NCBI GenBank assembly: GCA_021825365.1
Contig: JAKAHR010000008.1
Location: 1 to 64,000 of the forward strand
Direction: 5' to 3'
Length of the DNA stretch: 64,000 nucleotides
From: Nitrospirota bacterium
GTDB taxonomy: Bacteria > Nitrospirota > Thermodesulfovibrionia > Thermodesulfovibrionales > UBA6898
The notes under the pieces were generated by a model, which had not been told where the DNA came from, made no database searches, and saw only the letters and a program-made list of their open reading frames with translations. Both the position numbers and the translations under genes were made by a program. Below are positions 34,177 through 43,917 of the stretch, in pieces; positions within the stretch are counted from its first letter, which is position 1; every line of letters starts with the position of its first letter.

Positions 34177-35448
34177 ATGACCACAATGCGCCATACCCAA
34201 AGCAGATTGCACAGTCCAACCCTGATCGCCTCTCTGTTGGCCGCTTCGCTCCTACCCGCTTCGTTCCCCCAGTGGGGAGATGTCCGTTATATGCCGCCTT
34301 TCATCGTACTCTCATTTTATGGATTGTACGCCCTGGCACGCCTCCGCTTAGCCGATCAGCGAACGCGTTTTAGGCAGCATCTGCAAACGCATCCGATGAT
34401 CCTCGCCGCGGTCTGCCTGTATGTTCTAGCGCTCTTCATTTCGGCCCTTCACAGCGGCAACCAGGATGATCTTATTCTTGCGGCGGCTGCGGGGATGGTC
34501 CTTGCAGTGGCACACCTACTTCTGCCGATTTCGATTGAAAATCGGCGCGACCTTGTGGTCCTGCTCCGGATAGTGGTCGGCACAGCTACATTCTGCAGTA
34601 CTACAGCTTTGGGTGCCCTGGTTGTCACCCTGCTTACCGGGCATGAGGTCATGATATATCCCGCGCGGCTTCTGTACGACAAGGCGCATATACTCGGGCG
34701 CATGGGAATTCTCTTCGTGGCACGGGGCATATTCTCCCACCCCAATTACCTCGGCATGCTCGCTAACCTCGCCCTGCCTGGCGCCCTGTTCCTCGGAGGA
34801 GAGGCGAGGACAAAAGCAGGGAAGAGTCTCGTTGCCGTGTGCATGGTTCTTTGTCTGGCCGGCGTCGCTGCCTCGGCATCCTTTGTCGTGCTGCCATCGC
34901 TCCTGCTTGTACTGCTCTTCTACCACACGGCATCCCGAAAGGCTGTCTTCAGAGGACTCAGGCTGCTGGTCATCCTACTCATAGTCGTGCCGAACGTCAT
35001 CATCCTCACCCGTGCTGACCTAAGTCTTCTGTCGGCCTCTCCTGTCACCTCACCGGGACGAATCTTCCTGTGGAACAGCAGCATCCGTGTCATCGGTGAA
35101 CATATGCTTTTAGGCGTCGGCCCGGTGCAGGCTGCCAAATCACTCACGGGAGGATATGCAGCTCATAACACCTTTCTTGACATAGCCCTAGCGGCGGGGA
35201 TTCCGGCTATGATGCTCTACTCGTGTTATCTCCTGCTGATTCTCAAAAAACTCGCCTTCAAAAACGATGCCCCGCTTTCTGTATTCGCCCTGCTCACCGT
35301 TCTCTCTTTTTCCGTGATGCAGCTGTTCGAAACGCTCATCTTCGGCGGTATGTCCGTTGCCAATTTCTTTTTCCTGGTGATTGTTGTTTCTTGCCTGGCG
35401 GTCAAAGTGCCGAGGTCATCCGGCCCGGAGGATAGCTCCCGTTCTTGA
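34177..35448 (+). CDS. O-antigen ligase / polymerase-like membrane protein
   Basis: 423 residues from the ATG at 34177. The open frame extends upstream to 34060, but that part overlaps the gspD promoter. About eleven helices are present. The Wzy_C-type periplasmic loop appears as GRIFLWNSSIRVIGEHMLLG then VGPVQAAKS and YAAHNTFLDIALAAGIPAMM, where the H-N-x-(F/Y) motif is characteristic of WaaL ligases. It would join finished O-chains to lipid A-core or a similar acceptor in the periplasm. A TATAAT at 34156-34161 ends 15 bases before the ATG, and no Shine-Dalgarno is visible. Confidence 0.82.
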   Translation: MTTMRHTQSRLHSPTLIASLLAASLLPASFPQWGDVRYMPPFIVLSFYGLYALARLRLADQRTRFRQHLQTHPMILAAVCLYVLALFISALHSGNQDDLILAAAAGMVLAVAHLLLPISIENRRDLVVLLRIVVGTATFCSTTALGALVVTLLTGHEVMIYPARLLYDKAHILGRMGILFVARGIFSHPNYLGMLANLALPGALFLGGEARTKAGKSLVAVCMVLCLAGVAASASFVVLPSLLLVLLFYHTASRKAVFRGLRLLVILLIVVPNVIILTRADLSLLSASPVTSPGRIFLWNSSIRVIGEHMLLGVGPVQAAKSLTGGYAAHNTFLDIALAAGIPAMMLYSCYLLLILKKLAFKNDAPLSVFALLTVLSFSVMQLFETLIFGGMSVANFFFLVIVVSCLAVKVPRSSGPEDSSRS

Positions 35449-35518
35449 TAAGAGTCGGGGGCATCCGTATAATTGAACATGGTTCTCACACAACTATCAC
35501 CTCTCACAAGGTCCTCTC

Positions 35519-36220
35519 ATGAAATATCTCGTCGTCCTTCCTGCCTATAATGAAGAAACGAGTATCCGGGAGGTGCTTCGCGAAATCAGGGGCAATATCG
35601 CCTTTGCCGACACCCTTGTCGTCGATGACGGATCCAACGACATGACAGCCCTGAGTGCCGCAGGGGAGGGGGCGATGGTCATCAGTCATCCCTTCAACCT
35701 CGGCTACGGGGCCGCCCTTCAGACGGGATTCAGGTTCGCGGTCAGGAGGGGGTATGATTATGTCATTACCATGGACGCAGACGGCCAGCATGTACCTTCC
35801 TCTACGCGCAATCTCATCGATGCCATGGACCGCCACCAGGCCGATGTGGTCATCGGATCACGTTTCATCAACGGCGGATACCGGGTGGGCATTGTCCGGA
35901 AGATCGGGATCAGGCTTTTTGCGCACATAGCCCGCGTCTATACCGGGATGAACATTACCGACCCCACCTCAGGGTTCCAGCTGCTCAACCGGAGCGTCTT
36001 CTCCTTCCTGGCGGAGGGCGACAACTATCCCCTGGATTATCCGGATGTCAACATCATCATGGCCCTGCACAAGAGGAAGTTCAGGATCGCCGAGACACCG
36101 GTCGAGATGCTCGAAAACGCAACCGGCAAATCGATGCACAGCGGCATGAGGCCCCTGCTCTACGTGGTCAAGATGTGGCTTGCCATAATCATGGTCATGG
36201 TGAGACGGACGGGAAGGTAA
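35519..36220 (+). CDS. Glycosyltransferase family 2 (DPM1-like, without membrane domain)
   Basis: 233 residues. MKYLVVLPAYNEETSIREVL, TLVVDDGSNDMTA and the metal-binding VITMDADGQHVPSSTRNLI identify a dolichol/polyprenyl-phosphate sugar synthase. MNITDPTSGFQLLNRSVFSF is another family motif. It lacks C-terminal helices. The gene is followed after 3 bases by a DUF2304 gene, a pairing common in polysaccharide regions, where the DUF2304 protein may supply the membrane anchor. Confidence 0.88.
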   Translation: MKYLVVLPAYNEETSIREVLREIRGNIAFADTLVVDDGSNDMTALSAAGEGAMVISHPFNLGYGAALQTGFRFAVRRGYDYVITMDADGQHVPSSTRNLIDAMDRHQADVVIGSRFINGGYRVGIVRKIGIRLFAHIARVYTGMNITDPTSGFQLLNRSVFSFLAEGDNYPLDYPDVNIIMALHKRKFRIAETPVEMLENATGKSMHSGMRPLLYVVKMWLAIIMVMVRRTGR

Positions 36221-36223
36221 TCC

Positions 36224-36592
36224 ATGTCATCGGGCATCCGCGCAATCATCTTCAGTCTCGGCGTCATCCTCCTGGCCATCGTCTTTGAGCTGGTGCGGAG
36301 AAAGCGTTTCAGGGAGGAACTTTCCATCGCCTGGTTCCTCGTCGGCATACTCCTTCTGGCCAGTTCCTTTGCCGACAGGATCATCGACCCGCTAGCAAAG
36401 AGCCTCGGCATCGGCTATCCGCCGGCGCTGGTCTTTGTCTGGATCATCTTTTGCCTGGTCCTCGCGCTTCTCTATTTTTCGTCGGTCATCTCGGACCTGA
36501 AGGGCAAGATCAAGGAACTGAGTCAGAAGATTGCGCTCCTGGAGTTTGAGGTCAACAGCGAACACAAGGGCAGGGGGGACAGGAAAGAATAA
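36224..36592 (+). CDS. DUF2304 family membrane protein
   Basis: 122 residues. Three hydrophobic helices (about 6-22, 35-50 and 65-85) are followed by a coiled tail (KGKIKELSQKIALLEFEVNS). The R-R-K-R-F-R-E-E-L-S-x-x-W region between helices 1 and 2 is the typical DUF2304 pattern. Family members often sit beside GT2 genes, as here, and probably assist membrane-associated sugar transfer. The molecular role is not established. Confidence 0.8.
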   Translation: MSSGIRAIIFSLGVILLAIVFELVRRKRFREELSIAWFLVGILLLASSFADRIIDPLAKSLGIGYPPALVFVWIIFCLVLALLYFSSVISDLKGKIKELSQKIALLEFEVNSEHKGRGDRKE

Positions 36593-36594
36593 CG

Positions 36595-38817
36595 CTACAG
36601 GTCCTTCAGGCCGTCAGCGACCGCCTGCTTTACACTCTCCGGGACATCTTTCAGTCCGCTGATTTCCTTCAGCATGGCTGCAACCTTTTCCCTGTCTCCC
36701 CTCATGTAGTAGGCCCGCGCCTTGCTGAAGGGGACCACATAGGCCGCAACACCTTTCTCCCGCGCCTTCCGGTAATAGTCTTCAGCCTCGGCGTCTTTAC
36801 CCATGACGACAAGGACATTGCCCATGGCAAGGTACGGCTGGTAAAAGGGAGGGTTGTCCGCAACCGCCTTCCGGGCAAAGGAAAGGGCCTTTTCAGGCGG
36901 CTCCTTCCGCAGTAGCGTTATATCAGCCATGTCGGAAAGGGCGAGTACGTTTCGGGGATCCGAGACGAGCGCCTTCTCCACATACCGTCCGGCCTCGTCG
37001 AGGTTCTTCATTCCCATATACGCGAGCCCCATCCCGTAATATGCCGCAGCAAAGGACGGGTCGCTGGACACCGCCTGCCGGTATTGTTCGATGGCCTTCT
37101 CAGGATTCCCCTGTTTCCGGTAGGCGTCTCCCAGGAGCGTAAGCACGATCACCCGGTCCATCCCCGTTGCCCGGGGAAGCACTGCCGAATAGTCTGCAAC
37201 AGCCCCTGCCAGGTCACCGCGGAGAGAGGTATACAGCCCCTTTACAATGGCAGGCGCCACAGACCCTTCAAGCGACCTGTCCATTACCCGGATCACCTTA
37301 TCGGCCCGTTCAAGATCCCCGGTAAAGAGGCATGTCATACCGAGGCTGTAGAGGGCGTCATGCAAAAATTGGGTGCGCTTCTGCGGACCTCCCTTGCCAA
37401 CCGCCTCCTCATAGGCCCGTTTCGCAGACTCCAGGTCAGCCACCTTGAGATAGGAGTTGCCGAGCGCTATAAACGCCCGCAGGTTCTCCGGGGTCTTCTC
37501 GACTGTGTCCTTCCAGAGCGTCACCGAGTCTTTCCAGATCATGTTCCGCTGGAAGGTGAGCAGGCCCAGGACAAGGGCGGCTGCAGCCACGCTGCCCCAA
37601 AGGAAGCGGCGCTGCAGGACCGCCGGAACAAGCGTCACCGCCTGGGCAACAGCGCCGAAGACGAGCCCTGCAAGGGGGAGATAGTTCCTGTGCTCAAAAT
37701 ACAGGTCAGCGCCGACCGTCATAAAACTCTCCAGCGAAATGGCGATGAAATACCAGAGAATGCCGAAGGAGATGAAGGGCATCTTCCTGGCAGAATAGAC
37801 GGCAAAGACCAGGAGCGCCACCACGAGGCCGACAGACAGCAGTGTCGTGGCCGGGCCGACAAGTCCTGTTGAAACCGGAAAGCCCCACCAGTCAAAGACA
37901 AGAAACCTCGGCAGAGGGACCATCATCACAAACAGATACCTGCTGATAACCCGGAACTCCGTCAGGACATGCTGCAGCGGAGTCCAATAGACATCAGTGG
38001 CTGTCCAGCCATGGTGTGATATCGCCTGATCAAAGTTCCCAAAGACTGCCGCCATGGAAAGCAGCGTCGCACGAAGCGGTGGGAAGAAGAGGATGAAGAC
38101 GACTATCAAAGCGCCCCCTGACGCAATGATCACGTTCCTCCCGGCTACGCGCTTCGGGTCCCTGTTAAGGAAAAAGAAATCGTAAAGCCCGATGAGCGGC
38201 ACGGCCATGGCCGCATTCTCCTTCGAGAAAATCCCCAGGAATATGAAGACCACCGCGAGCAAATACAACAGCGTCGCCTTCACCCTTCCGGAGGCAGTTG
38301 CTGCGGCAATGTAGGTGATCAGGGCGAGAAGCGAGAAAAATGCGGCAAGCGAGGCCATCCGCTGTACGATGTAGGCGACGGCATTAATATTAAGCGGATG
38401 GAGGGCGAATATGACGCTGCTCAGCAGGGCAACCGGGAGGCGATAGGCGCCGAAACGCCCCTTCCAGCCCGGCAGATTAAGAGTGATATGCGCAAGAAGA
38501 TAAACGAGGGCCGCATTGCAGACATGGATGATGATATTGGTGATGCGGTAAACCATCGGGTTGACCGGGTCTATCAGCCTGTTTGCCAGGAAGGTGAGGT
38601 AGGTGATCTTCCGGAAGCCGAGCCGCATATTCAGAACGTTTTCAATACTGGCGAACTGGCCTATGGCGCTGTCGTCAAGGGCCCAGGTACCCCTCAGCGA
38701 TCCGGCATAGGCGGCAAAGGTCGCCGCAGCCACGAACAGCAGAGACGTCAGATGCACGGAGACGGGATGTCCAGTGTCAGCAGGAGGGAGAAGGTTCTTC
38801 TTACGGCCTTTTTTCAT
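36595..38817 (-). CDS. Large membrane protein with C-terminal TPR repeats (GT-C/TMTC-like)
   Basis: 740 residues. About ten to eleven helices fill residues 20-425. The early loop GTWALDDSAIGQFASIENVL carries the acidic DD motif of GT-C type transferases. Residues about 430-730 are tetratricopeptide repeats (GNPEKAIEQYRQAVSSDPSF, AYYGMGLAYMGMKNLDEAGR). This arrangement matches bacterial relatives of TMTC/O-mannosyl transfer proteins, often annotated as TPR membrane proteins, and suggests protein glycosylation or glycan transfer in the periplasm. It overlaps the upstream GT4 gene by 17 bases. Confidence 0.78.
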   Translation of the reverse strand: MKKGRKKNLLPPADTGHPVSVHLTSLLFVAAATFAAYAGSLRGTWALDDSAIGQFASIENVLNMRLGFRKITYLTFLANRLIDPVNPMVYRITNIIIHVCNAALVYLLAHITLNLPGWKGRFGAYRLPVALLSSVIFALHPLNINAVAYIVQRMASLAAFFSLLALITYIAAATASGRVKATLLYLLAVVFIFLGIFSKENAAMAVPLIGLYDFFFLNRDPKRVAGRNVIIASGGALIVVFILFFPPLRATLLSMAAVFGNFDQAISHHGWTATDVYWTPLQHVLTEFRVISRYLFVMMVPLPRFLVFDWWGFPVSTGLVGPATTLLSVGLVVALLVFAVYSARKMPFISFGILWYFIAISLESFMTVGADLYFEHRNYLPLAGLVFGAVAQAVTLVPAVLQRRFLWGSVAAAALVLGLLTFQRNMIWKDSVTLWKDTVEKTPENLRAFIALGNSYLKVADLESAKRAYEEAVGKGGPQKRTQFLHDALYSLGMTCLFTGDLERADKVIRVMDRSLEGSVAPAIVKGLYTSLRGDLAGAVADYSAVLPRATGMDRVIVLTLLGDAYRKQGNPEKAIEQYRQAVSSDPSFAAAYYGMGLAYMGMKNLDEAGRYVEKALVSDPRNVLALSDMADITLLRKEPPEKALSFARKAVADNPPFYQPYLAMGNVLVVMGKDAEAEDYYRKAREKGVAAYVVPFSKARAYYMRGDREKVAAMLKEISGLKDVPESVKQAVADGLKDL

Positions 38818-39922
38818 CTGCGACTAATTGTAATGCATTTTCGAAGCAGGGGGCAATAGTATCCCACAGAAACTGCCGTGCATACTCCCTTCCCTGCAGT
38901 CCGAGATCCTGTCGCAGGCCGCTGTTATGCAGAAGATGCGCGATCTTTTGCGAAAGGTCCTCCGAAGAACCTGACCTGAAAGAGATACCCATCTGCCGCT
39001 GCTCCACAAAAGCGAGCTCAGGGATATCGCTCACGATGACCGGTCGCGCCAAAGCCGCTGCCTCGAGTATGCTGATGGGAGACGACTCATGCCGGGACGG
39101 CAGCACTACCACGGAGGCGCCCGACAGCAGTTCTCTCTTTTGGGTGCCGGTCACAAACCCCGCATATTCCACCCGCCCCTGCAGGTCCGGGCGGAGCATA
39201 TCACGGAGGGTGCTGAAGCGGTCGAACTCATATCCTGCAAGGATCACGCGAAGGCCGGGGAAATCATCTGCTATCCTGCTGAACGCAGACATCAGGAGAT
39301 CAAGCCCCTTGGTATAAATATCGATCCGGCTGAAAAAGAGGATGTAACCCTGTTCTTCAGGTATGGCATCGAGGAGATCGCGGTTAATGCCGTTGGGGAT
39401 CACCTCACAGAGTCCGGTCTTCCTCCTGCGGCCCGTCATCACCTTGTCTCTGGTCACCGCTGACACGAAGATAAAATGCTCGTACAGGAAGGGGTATGTC
39501 CCTTCGACCAGGAACATGGGGACCGCGTAGACCGGGCTGAACTTCTTCAGGGAGTGGCGTTCCATGACTCCCTGCACCTGGAGTATTACGGGCGTCCTGG
39601 TGAGCAGCCTCGAAAAGATGGGGGTTGAGGGAAGAAAATTCTCGACGATGACGTCATACGATCCGCCGTGTCTCCTGACATACTGCGCCGCCTTCACCGT
39701 GTAGGAGAGCACGCTCTTTGTGAGGCTTCTGCTCTCAGCGCCGACGAAGACATGCCGGAGGCCTTCAATCTCGCCGTCAGCAGCGCCCGGGTAACGCATG
39801 CAAAGCAGGGTGATGTCGTGCCTGTCCTTCAGCCGCGCATATATCTCGTAGGCCCTCAGGCCGGCTCCGCCGGTGCCGAACGGATTGTCCCTGCTCTCGT
39901 AGATGATCTGAAGGATCTTCAT
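38801..39922 (-). CDS. Glycosyltransferase family 4
   Basis: 373 residues from the ATG at 39922. The open frame starts further upstream, but the paralogue at 62641 begins with the same MKILxLLYES motif, which fixes this start. Domain order: N-lobe (MKILQIIYESRDNPFGTGGA) and C-lobe nucleotide-sugar site (YILFFSRIDIYTKGLDLLMS; SRHESSPISILEAAALARPV, with the E-x7-E motif). It is a retaining GT-B enzyme for surface glycan synthesis. It overlaps the downstream TPR protein gene. Confidence 0.88.
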   Translation of the reverse strand: MKILQIIYESRDNPFGTGGAGLRAYEIYARLKDRHDITLLCMRYPGAADGEIEGLRHVFVGAESRSLTKSVLSYTVKAAQYVRRHGGSYDVIVENFLPSTPIFSRLLTRTPVILQVQGVMERHSLKKFSPVYAVPMFLVEGTYPFLYEHFIFVSAVTRDKVMTGRRRKTGLCEVIPNGINRDLLDAIPEEQGYILFFSRIDIYTKGLDLLMSAFSRIADDFPGLRVILAGYEFDRFSTLRDMLRPDLQGRVEYAGFVTGTQKRELLSGASVVVLPSRHESSPISILEAAALARPVIVSDIPELAFVEQRQMGISFRSGSSEDLSQKIAHLLHNSGLRQDLGLQGREYARQFLWDTIAPCFENALQLVADEKRP

Positions 39923-40101
39923 GGCGCTGTCCCGGTATGGATGTTCGAAGTCAATTATGAAATAAAGACCGTCCAATTGCAACAGCCGCAATAAAGCATG
40001 CAGCATTCCTCCCAATGCTCCAATTCTCCCATGCCGGCTTTAGGACGGTCCGGAATTCGCTTCGGACAGAGCTTCCTCAATACGGGCTCTCTGCATTGGG
40101 G

Positions 40102-40107
40102 TATAAT
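40102..40107 (+). promoter_or_regulatory. -10 element 8 bases before the M48 protease ATG
   Basis: GTATAATAAT places TATAAT at 40102-40107 and the ATG at 40116, the same spacing as at gspE. There is no Shine-Dalgarno between them. It is consistent with a leaderless transcript. Confidence 0.45.
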
Positions 40108-40115
40108 AATTTGCT

Positions 40116-41372
40116 ATGCGATGGCTCGGTTTCATACTGGTGTTCGCCTATATCCTCGTGCAGGTTGCGGAATACTGGCTCAGGTCCATGAATCTGAGGC
40201 ATATGAAGGTCCATGCCGCAGAGATACCCGCCGGGTTCGAGGGCAGCATCGACGCGGCCCTTCTTGAAAAGACCCTCGCGTACACCGCGGAACGGGCCAC
40301 CCTCGCCTCCGCGGAGTCGATCGTAACCGCGGCTGCACTCGTTGCTGCACTCCTCAGCGGTCTCTTCGATGCCTATAACACATGGGTGCATTCCCTTCGC
40401 CTTCCCTTTGTGGCCGAAGGGGTCATCTTCTTTCTGCTCATCGACTATGCAACTACCCTCATCTCTGCCCCCTTCGGCATATACAGCACCTTCCGGATAG
40501 AGCAGAGATACGGCTTCAACACCATGACACCCGGGTTGTGGGTTGCCGACCTCCTCAAGGGGCTCGCGCTGTCCACCGCCCTGATGGGCGCTGTCCTCGC
40601 CGGGGCTTTCTTCATCGTGGAGCGCTCACCCGCATACTGGTGGCTTTTCGTCTGGGGCTTCTTTCTCGTCTTCAGCGTCTTCATGATGTATATAGCGCCC
40701 TACGTCATCGAGCCGCTTTTCAACAAATACTCACCGGTCGATGCAGGACTTCAGGAGAGGATCAGGGAGATGATGAGAAGGGCAGGGATCGAGGTGAGAC
40801 GCGTATTCACCATGGACGCCTCCCGCAGATCCAGGCACGCCAATGCCTACTTCACCGGCATCGGCAGGGTAAAGCGCATCGTGCTCTTCGACACCATCAT
40901 CTCCACCCTCGATGAGAGCGAGATCCTCGCGGTCCTTGCCCACGAGGCCGGCCACTGGAAGAAGCGGCATATCCTGAAGCGCATGGCAGCGTTCGAGGCA
41001 GCCTCCCTTGCCGGTCTCTTTCTCGCTGCCTACCTGCTGCGGTCCGACTTCCTTACGGCAGCCTTCGGCCTGCATGAGGCCACTTTTTTTGCGAAAGCAG
41101 CGTTGCTCGCCTTCATTGCCGGCATCGTCTCCTTTCCCCTGACCCCCCTCCTGAGTGCGCTGTCGAGGAGGCATGAATATGAGGCCGATACCTTTGCAAC
41201 CGGACTGGCGCCAAGGCCTGAGGCGCTCGCCTCGGGACTCATAAAACTATCGCGGGACAACCTTTCCAACCTCCACCCCCACCCACTCTATGCAGCCTTT
41301 TATTATTCCCACCCTCCGGTAGTTGATCGGGTCAGAAAGATCTTGCAGGAAGCAGGCAGGCGGACGGTCTAG
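40116..41372 (+). CDS. M48 family zinc metalloprotease (Ste24/CAAX prenyl protease-like)
   Basis: 418 residues. The zinc motif is LAVLAHEAGHWKKRH (His276, Glu277, His280), and the third ligand is likely the Glu in SRRHEYEADTFATGL. About seven helices and a conserved N-terminal domain (YGFNTMTPGLWVADLLKGLA) match the full-length CAAX protease 1 form rather than the shorter HtpX. Bacterial members act on membrane or misfolded proteins; no prenylation substrate is implied. The gene is monocistronic. Confidence 0.9.
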   Translation: MRWLGFILVFAYILVQVAEYWLRSMNLRHMKVHAAEIPAGFEGSIDAALLEKTLAYTAERATLASAESIVTAAALVAALLSGLFDAYNTWVHSLRLPFVAEGVIFFLLIDYATTLISAPFGIYSTFRIEQRYGFNTMTPGLWVADLLKGLALSTALMGAVLAGAFFIVERSPAYWWLFVWGFFLVFSVFMMYIAPYVIEPLFNKYSPVDAGLQERIREMMRRAGIEVRRVFTMDASRRSRHANAYFTGIGRVKRIVLFDTIISTLDESEILAVLAHEAGHWKKRHILKRMAAFEAASLAGLFLAAYLLRSDFLTAAFGLHEATFFAKAALLAFIAGIVSFPLTPLLSALSRRHEYEADTFATGLAPRPEALASGLIKLSRDNLSNLHPHPLYAAFYYSHPPVVDRVRKILQEAGRRTV

Positions 41373-41446
41373 TTCCCGGAAGGATCATCGTCATGCAGGG
41401 GTTCCTCAGCGTATCTGCCTACAACGCAAGACCGGGGAAGGGGAAA

Positions 41447-42304
41447 TTACAATCTGACGTGAACGCCCTTTGAGCGGAGAAATTCCTTCGCGTCCCTCAC
41501 GGTAAACTCCCTGAAGTGGAAGATCGACGCAGCAAGGACCGCATCCGCCCTGCCCTCTACGAGACCTTCGTAGAGGTGTTCGAGGGTGCCCGCACCTCCC
41601 GAGGCGATTACCGGGACAGAGACCGCGTCGGACACGGCCCGGGTAAGCTCTATATCGTAGCCGTCCTTCGTGCCGTCACGGTCCATGCTCGTCAGCATGA
41701 ACTCGCCCGCGCCGAACTCGGTCATCTTTCGCGCCCACGCGACTGCATTGAGCAGTTTCATCTTCCTGCCGCCGTGTGTCGAGATCGCCCATGTCGTCCC
41801 TTCACCGACGGGGGGGTGTTGAGATGCCTCCAGGATAACGTCCTTCATGCCGGGATCGCTGAACCAGTCCTCCCCTGTCGCGCCGTCCATAATGCCGGCC
41901 TCCACCCTTTTTGCGTCGATGGCTACGACGATACACTGGCTGCCGAACTTCTCAGCGGCCCTGCTGATGAAATAGGGGTCTTTTACCGCGGTGGTGTTGA
42001 TCGATACCTTGTCGCATCCTGCATTGAGAAGGTCCCTGATATCGTCGAGCGTCTTGATCCCGCCGCCGACGGTCAGGGGCATGAAGACGTCCTCTGCGGT
42101 CTTTTCCACGACATCGAGGATGATCTTCCTCTTTTCATGGGAAGCGGTGATGTCGAGGAAAATGAGTTCGTCAGCGCCCTGCCCGTCGTAAAAGATCGCG
42201 TTTTCGACCGGGTCGCCGGCATCGCGGATATTGACGAAATTGACCCCCTTGACTACGCGGCCGTCCCTTACGTCAAGACAGGGGATTATTCTCTTGGCAA
42301 GCAC
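41447..42304 (-). CDS. hisF: Imidazole glycerol phosphate synthase subunit HisF (with insert)
   Basis: 285 residues from a GTG (GGAGG upstream). The (beta/alpha)8 barrel motifs are complete: [20 protein letters not shown] (catalytic Asp in CLDV), [38 protein letters not shown] (second catalytic Asp) and [16 protein letters not shown]. HisF makes IGP and AICAR from PRFAR and ammonia in histidine synthesis. It is about 30 residues longer than usual: extra residues sit between IDAKR and the THGGRK segment, near barrel strand 5. It is downstream of hisA on the same strand. Confidence 0.96.
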   Translation of the reverse strand: MLAKRIIPCLDVRDGRVVKGVNFVNIRDAGDPVENAIFYDGQGADELIFLDITASHEKRKIILDVVEKTAEDVFMPLTVGGGIKTLDDIRDLLNAGCDKVSINTTAVKDPYFISRAAEKFGSQCIVVAIDAKRVEAGIMDGATGEDWFSDPGMKDVILEASQHPPVGEGTTWAISTHGGRKMKLLNAVAWARKMTEFGAGEFMLTSMDRDGTKDGYDIELTRAVSDAVSVPVIASGGAGTLEHLYEGLVEGRADAVLAASIFHFREFTVRDAKEFLRSKGVHVRL

Positions 42305-42361
42305 CCGGCCTCCGATATCGGTAATGCGCAGTGAGCGGCAAGACCGGTTTGCCCGTTCCCG

Positions 42362-43087
42362 TCACTCATTGCCCGCGGCAAGGCTGATCGCCTCTTTCAG
42401 GTCAAGGGACTCTGCGTAGATGGCCTTGCCGGTTATTGCACCCCACAGGCCCTTGATCGCCAGGAGGTTTTTCACATCCTCAATGGTCGCTATGCCGCCG
42501 GAGGCGATGACCGGCACATGCACCGCCTTGACCATCTCCTCAAGGGCCGGCAGATTGGGTCCGGTAAGCATCCCGTCCCGGGAGATGTCCGTATAGATCA
42601 TCCCCGCAGCCCCCACCGTCTCCACGCGCCGGGCAAGCTCAAGACTCTCCATGGTACTCACCTTTTCCCAGCCCCTCACCGCAACCTTGCCGTCTTTTGC
42701 GTCGATGCCGACGAGGATCTTTCCCGGGAACTGTCTGCAGGCGTCAAGCATGAACTCCGGGTTCTCTATGGCAGCCGTGCCCAGGATGACGCGGTCAATG
42801 CCCGCAGAGACAAGCCACTCCACCGTGGACATGTCACGGATACCGCCGCCTACCTCGATGATCATCCTGACCGCCTTCCGGATGTCGAGGATCTTGTCGC
42901 GGTTCTTCTGACTTCCGGTGAAGGCGCCGTCAAGGTCCACCACGTGGAGCACCTTTGCCCCGTATGATTCCCACTTCTTCGCGGTCGCACCAGGGTTTGC
43001 CGAATACACGGTGACCGCCTCTTTTCTCCCCTGCCGGAGCCTTACGCACTGGCCGTCTTTCAAATCTATTGCAGGAATAATAAACAT
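42362..43087 (-). CDS. hisA: Phosphoribosylformimino-AICAR ribotide isomerase HisA
   Basis: 241 residues from the ATG at 43087, the normal family length; the open frame extends to 43174 but that part is non-conserved. MFIIPAIDLKDGQCVRLRQG holds the first catalytic Asp, VEVGGGIR-type text (IIEVGGGIRDMSTVEWL) the phosphate site, and MIYTDISRDGMLTGPN the second Asp. It isomerises ProFAR to PRFAR for HisF/HisH. A minus-strand TATATT (43099-43094) ends only 6 bases before the ATG. HisH is not in the window. Confidence 0.95.
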   Translation of the reverse strand: MFIIPAIDLKDGQCVRLRQGRKEAVTVYSANPGATAKKWESYGAKVLHVVDLDGAFTGSQKNRDKILDIRKAVRMIIEVGGGIRDMSTVEWLVSAGIDRVILGTAAIENPEFMLDACRQFPGKILVGIDAKDGKVAVRGWEKVSTMESLELARRVETVGAAGMIYTDISRDGMLTGPNLPALEEMVKAVHVPVIASGGIATIEDVKNLLAIKGLWGAITGKAIYAESLDLKEAISLAAGNE

Positions 43088-43176
43088 AGTATTAATATAG
43101 CAGAAATCGTCCGGGCAGAAAAAGAAGAGACCTTCAGGGGGGCCACCGCTCATCTCATGAGGAGCATATTCCATTG

Positions 43177-43917
43177 ATGATTAAACCGTATCTTTTGAGG
43201 CTGCTCTTCCCTGTTCTTCTCATGCTCCCCCTCTTTCAGGGTACAGCATCGTCTTTCACCGTACCCGAAAAGCTCGTCTTCGACCTGACATGGGCCGGTA
43301 TCAACACCGGGACAGCGGTCCTCGAGACGATGCCGGATGACGGGGCTGTCCGGATCGTCTCGACCACGCGTTCGGCCGCATGGGTCTCCGTCTTTTTCAC
43401 CGTCGATGACCGAGTCGAAGCGCTATTGCACAGGACCTCCTCACGGACTCCAGGGCCTCCGAAGCAGTACCGGGCAAGGCTGAGGGAAGGCAGTTACCGC
43501 CGCAACAAGGAAGTGGTCTTCGATCATGCCGATCGGCAGGCTACGTACATCGATCACATAAGCGGGGAGAAACGGCAGGTCCCCATCCAGGGGAACGTGC
43601 TTGACCCCCTGTCCTGTTTTTATTACGTGCGATCCCTGAAGATGGAGCCCCCCGGTTCCGTCTTTGTGAGTGTCTTCGACGACAAGAGGTCATGGACCGT
43701 GGAGGTGCGCGTCCTGCGCAGGGAGCGGATCACGACAAAACTGGGAGAGTTTAATACCATCGTCATCAGGCCCCTGATGAAATCGGAGGGCACCTTCAAC
43801 CGGAAAGGTGACATCTTTATCTGGCTCACTGACGACGAACGGCACCTCCCGGTAAAGATGAAGACAAAGGTGATCGTGGGAAGCGTCACGGCGACGCTCG
43901 CCGGGGGCACGTACTGA
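43177..43917 (+). CDS. DUF3108 domain periplasmic protein
   Basis: 246 residues from the ATG at 43177 (TTG at 43174 is possible; GAGGAG upstream). It has a signal peptide (LRLLFPVLLMLPLFQGTAS). The body, with LVFDLTWAGINTGTAVLETM and LGEFNTIVIRPLMKSEGTFN then IFIWLTDDERHLPVKMKTKV, is the typical DUF3108 pattern, a beta-barrel-like lipocalin-type fold of unknown function. It directly precedes the WbaP-like gene, ending with a one-base overlap (TGATG), so it belongs to the glycan operon and may act in envelope biogenesis. Confidence 0.85.
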   Translation: MIKPYLLRLLFPVLLMLPLFQGTASSFTVPEKLVFDLTWAGINTGTAVLETMPDDGAVRIVSTTRSAAWVSVFFTVDDRVEALLHRTSSRTPGPPKQYRARLREGSYRRNKEVVFDHADRQATYIDHISGEKRQVPIQGNVLDPLSCFYYVRSLKMEPPGSVFVSVFDDKRSWTVEVRVLRRERITTKLGEFNTIVIRPLMKSEGTFNRKGDIFIWLTDDERHLPVKMKTKVIVGSVTATLAGGTY

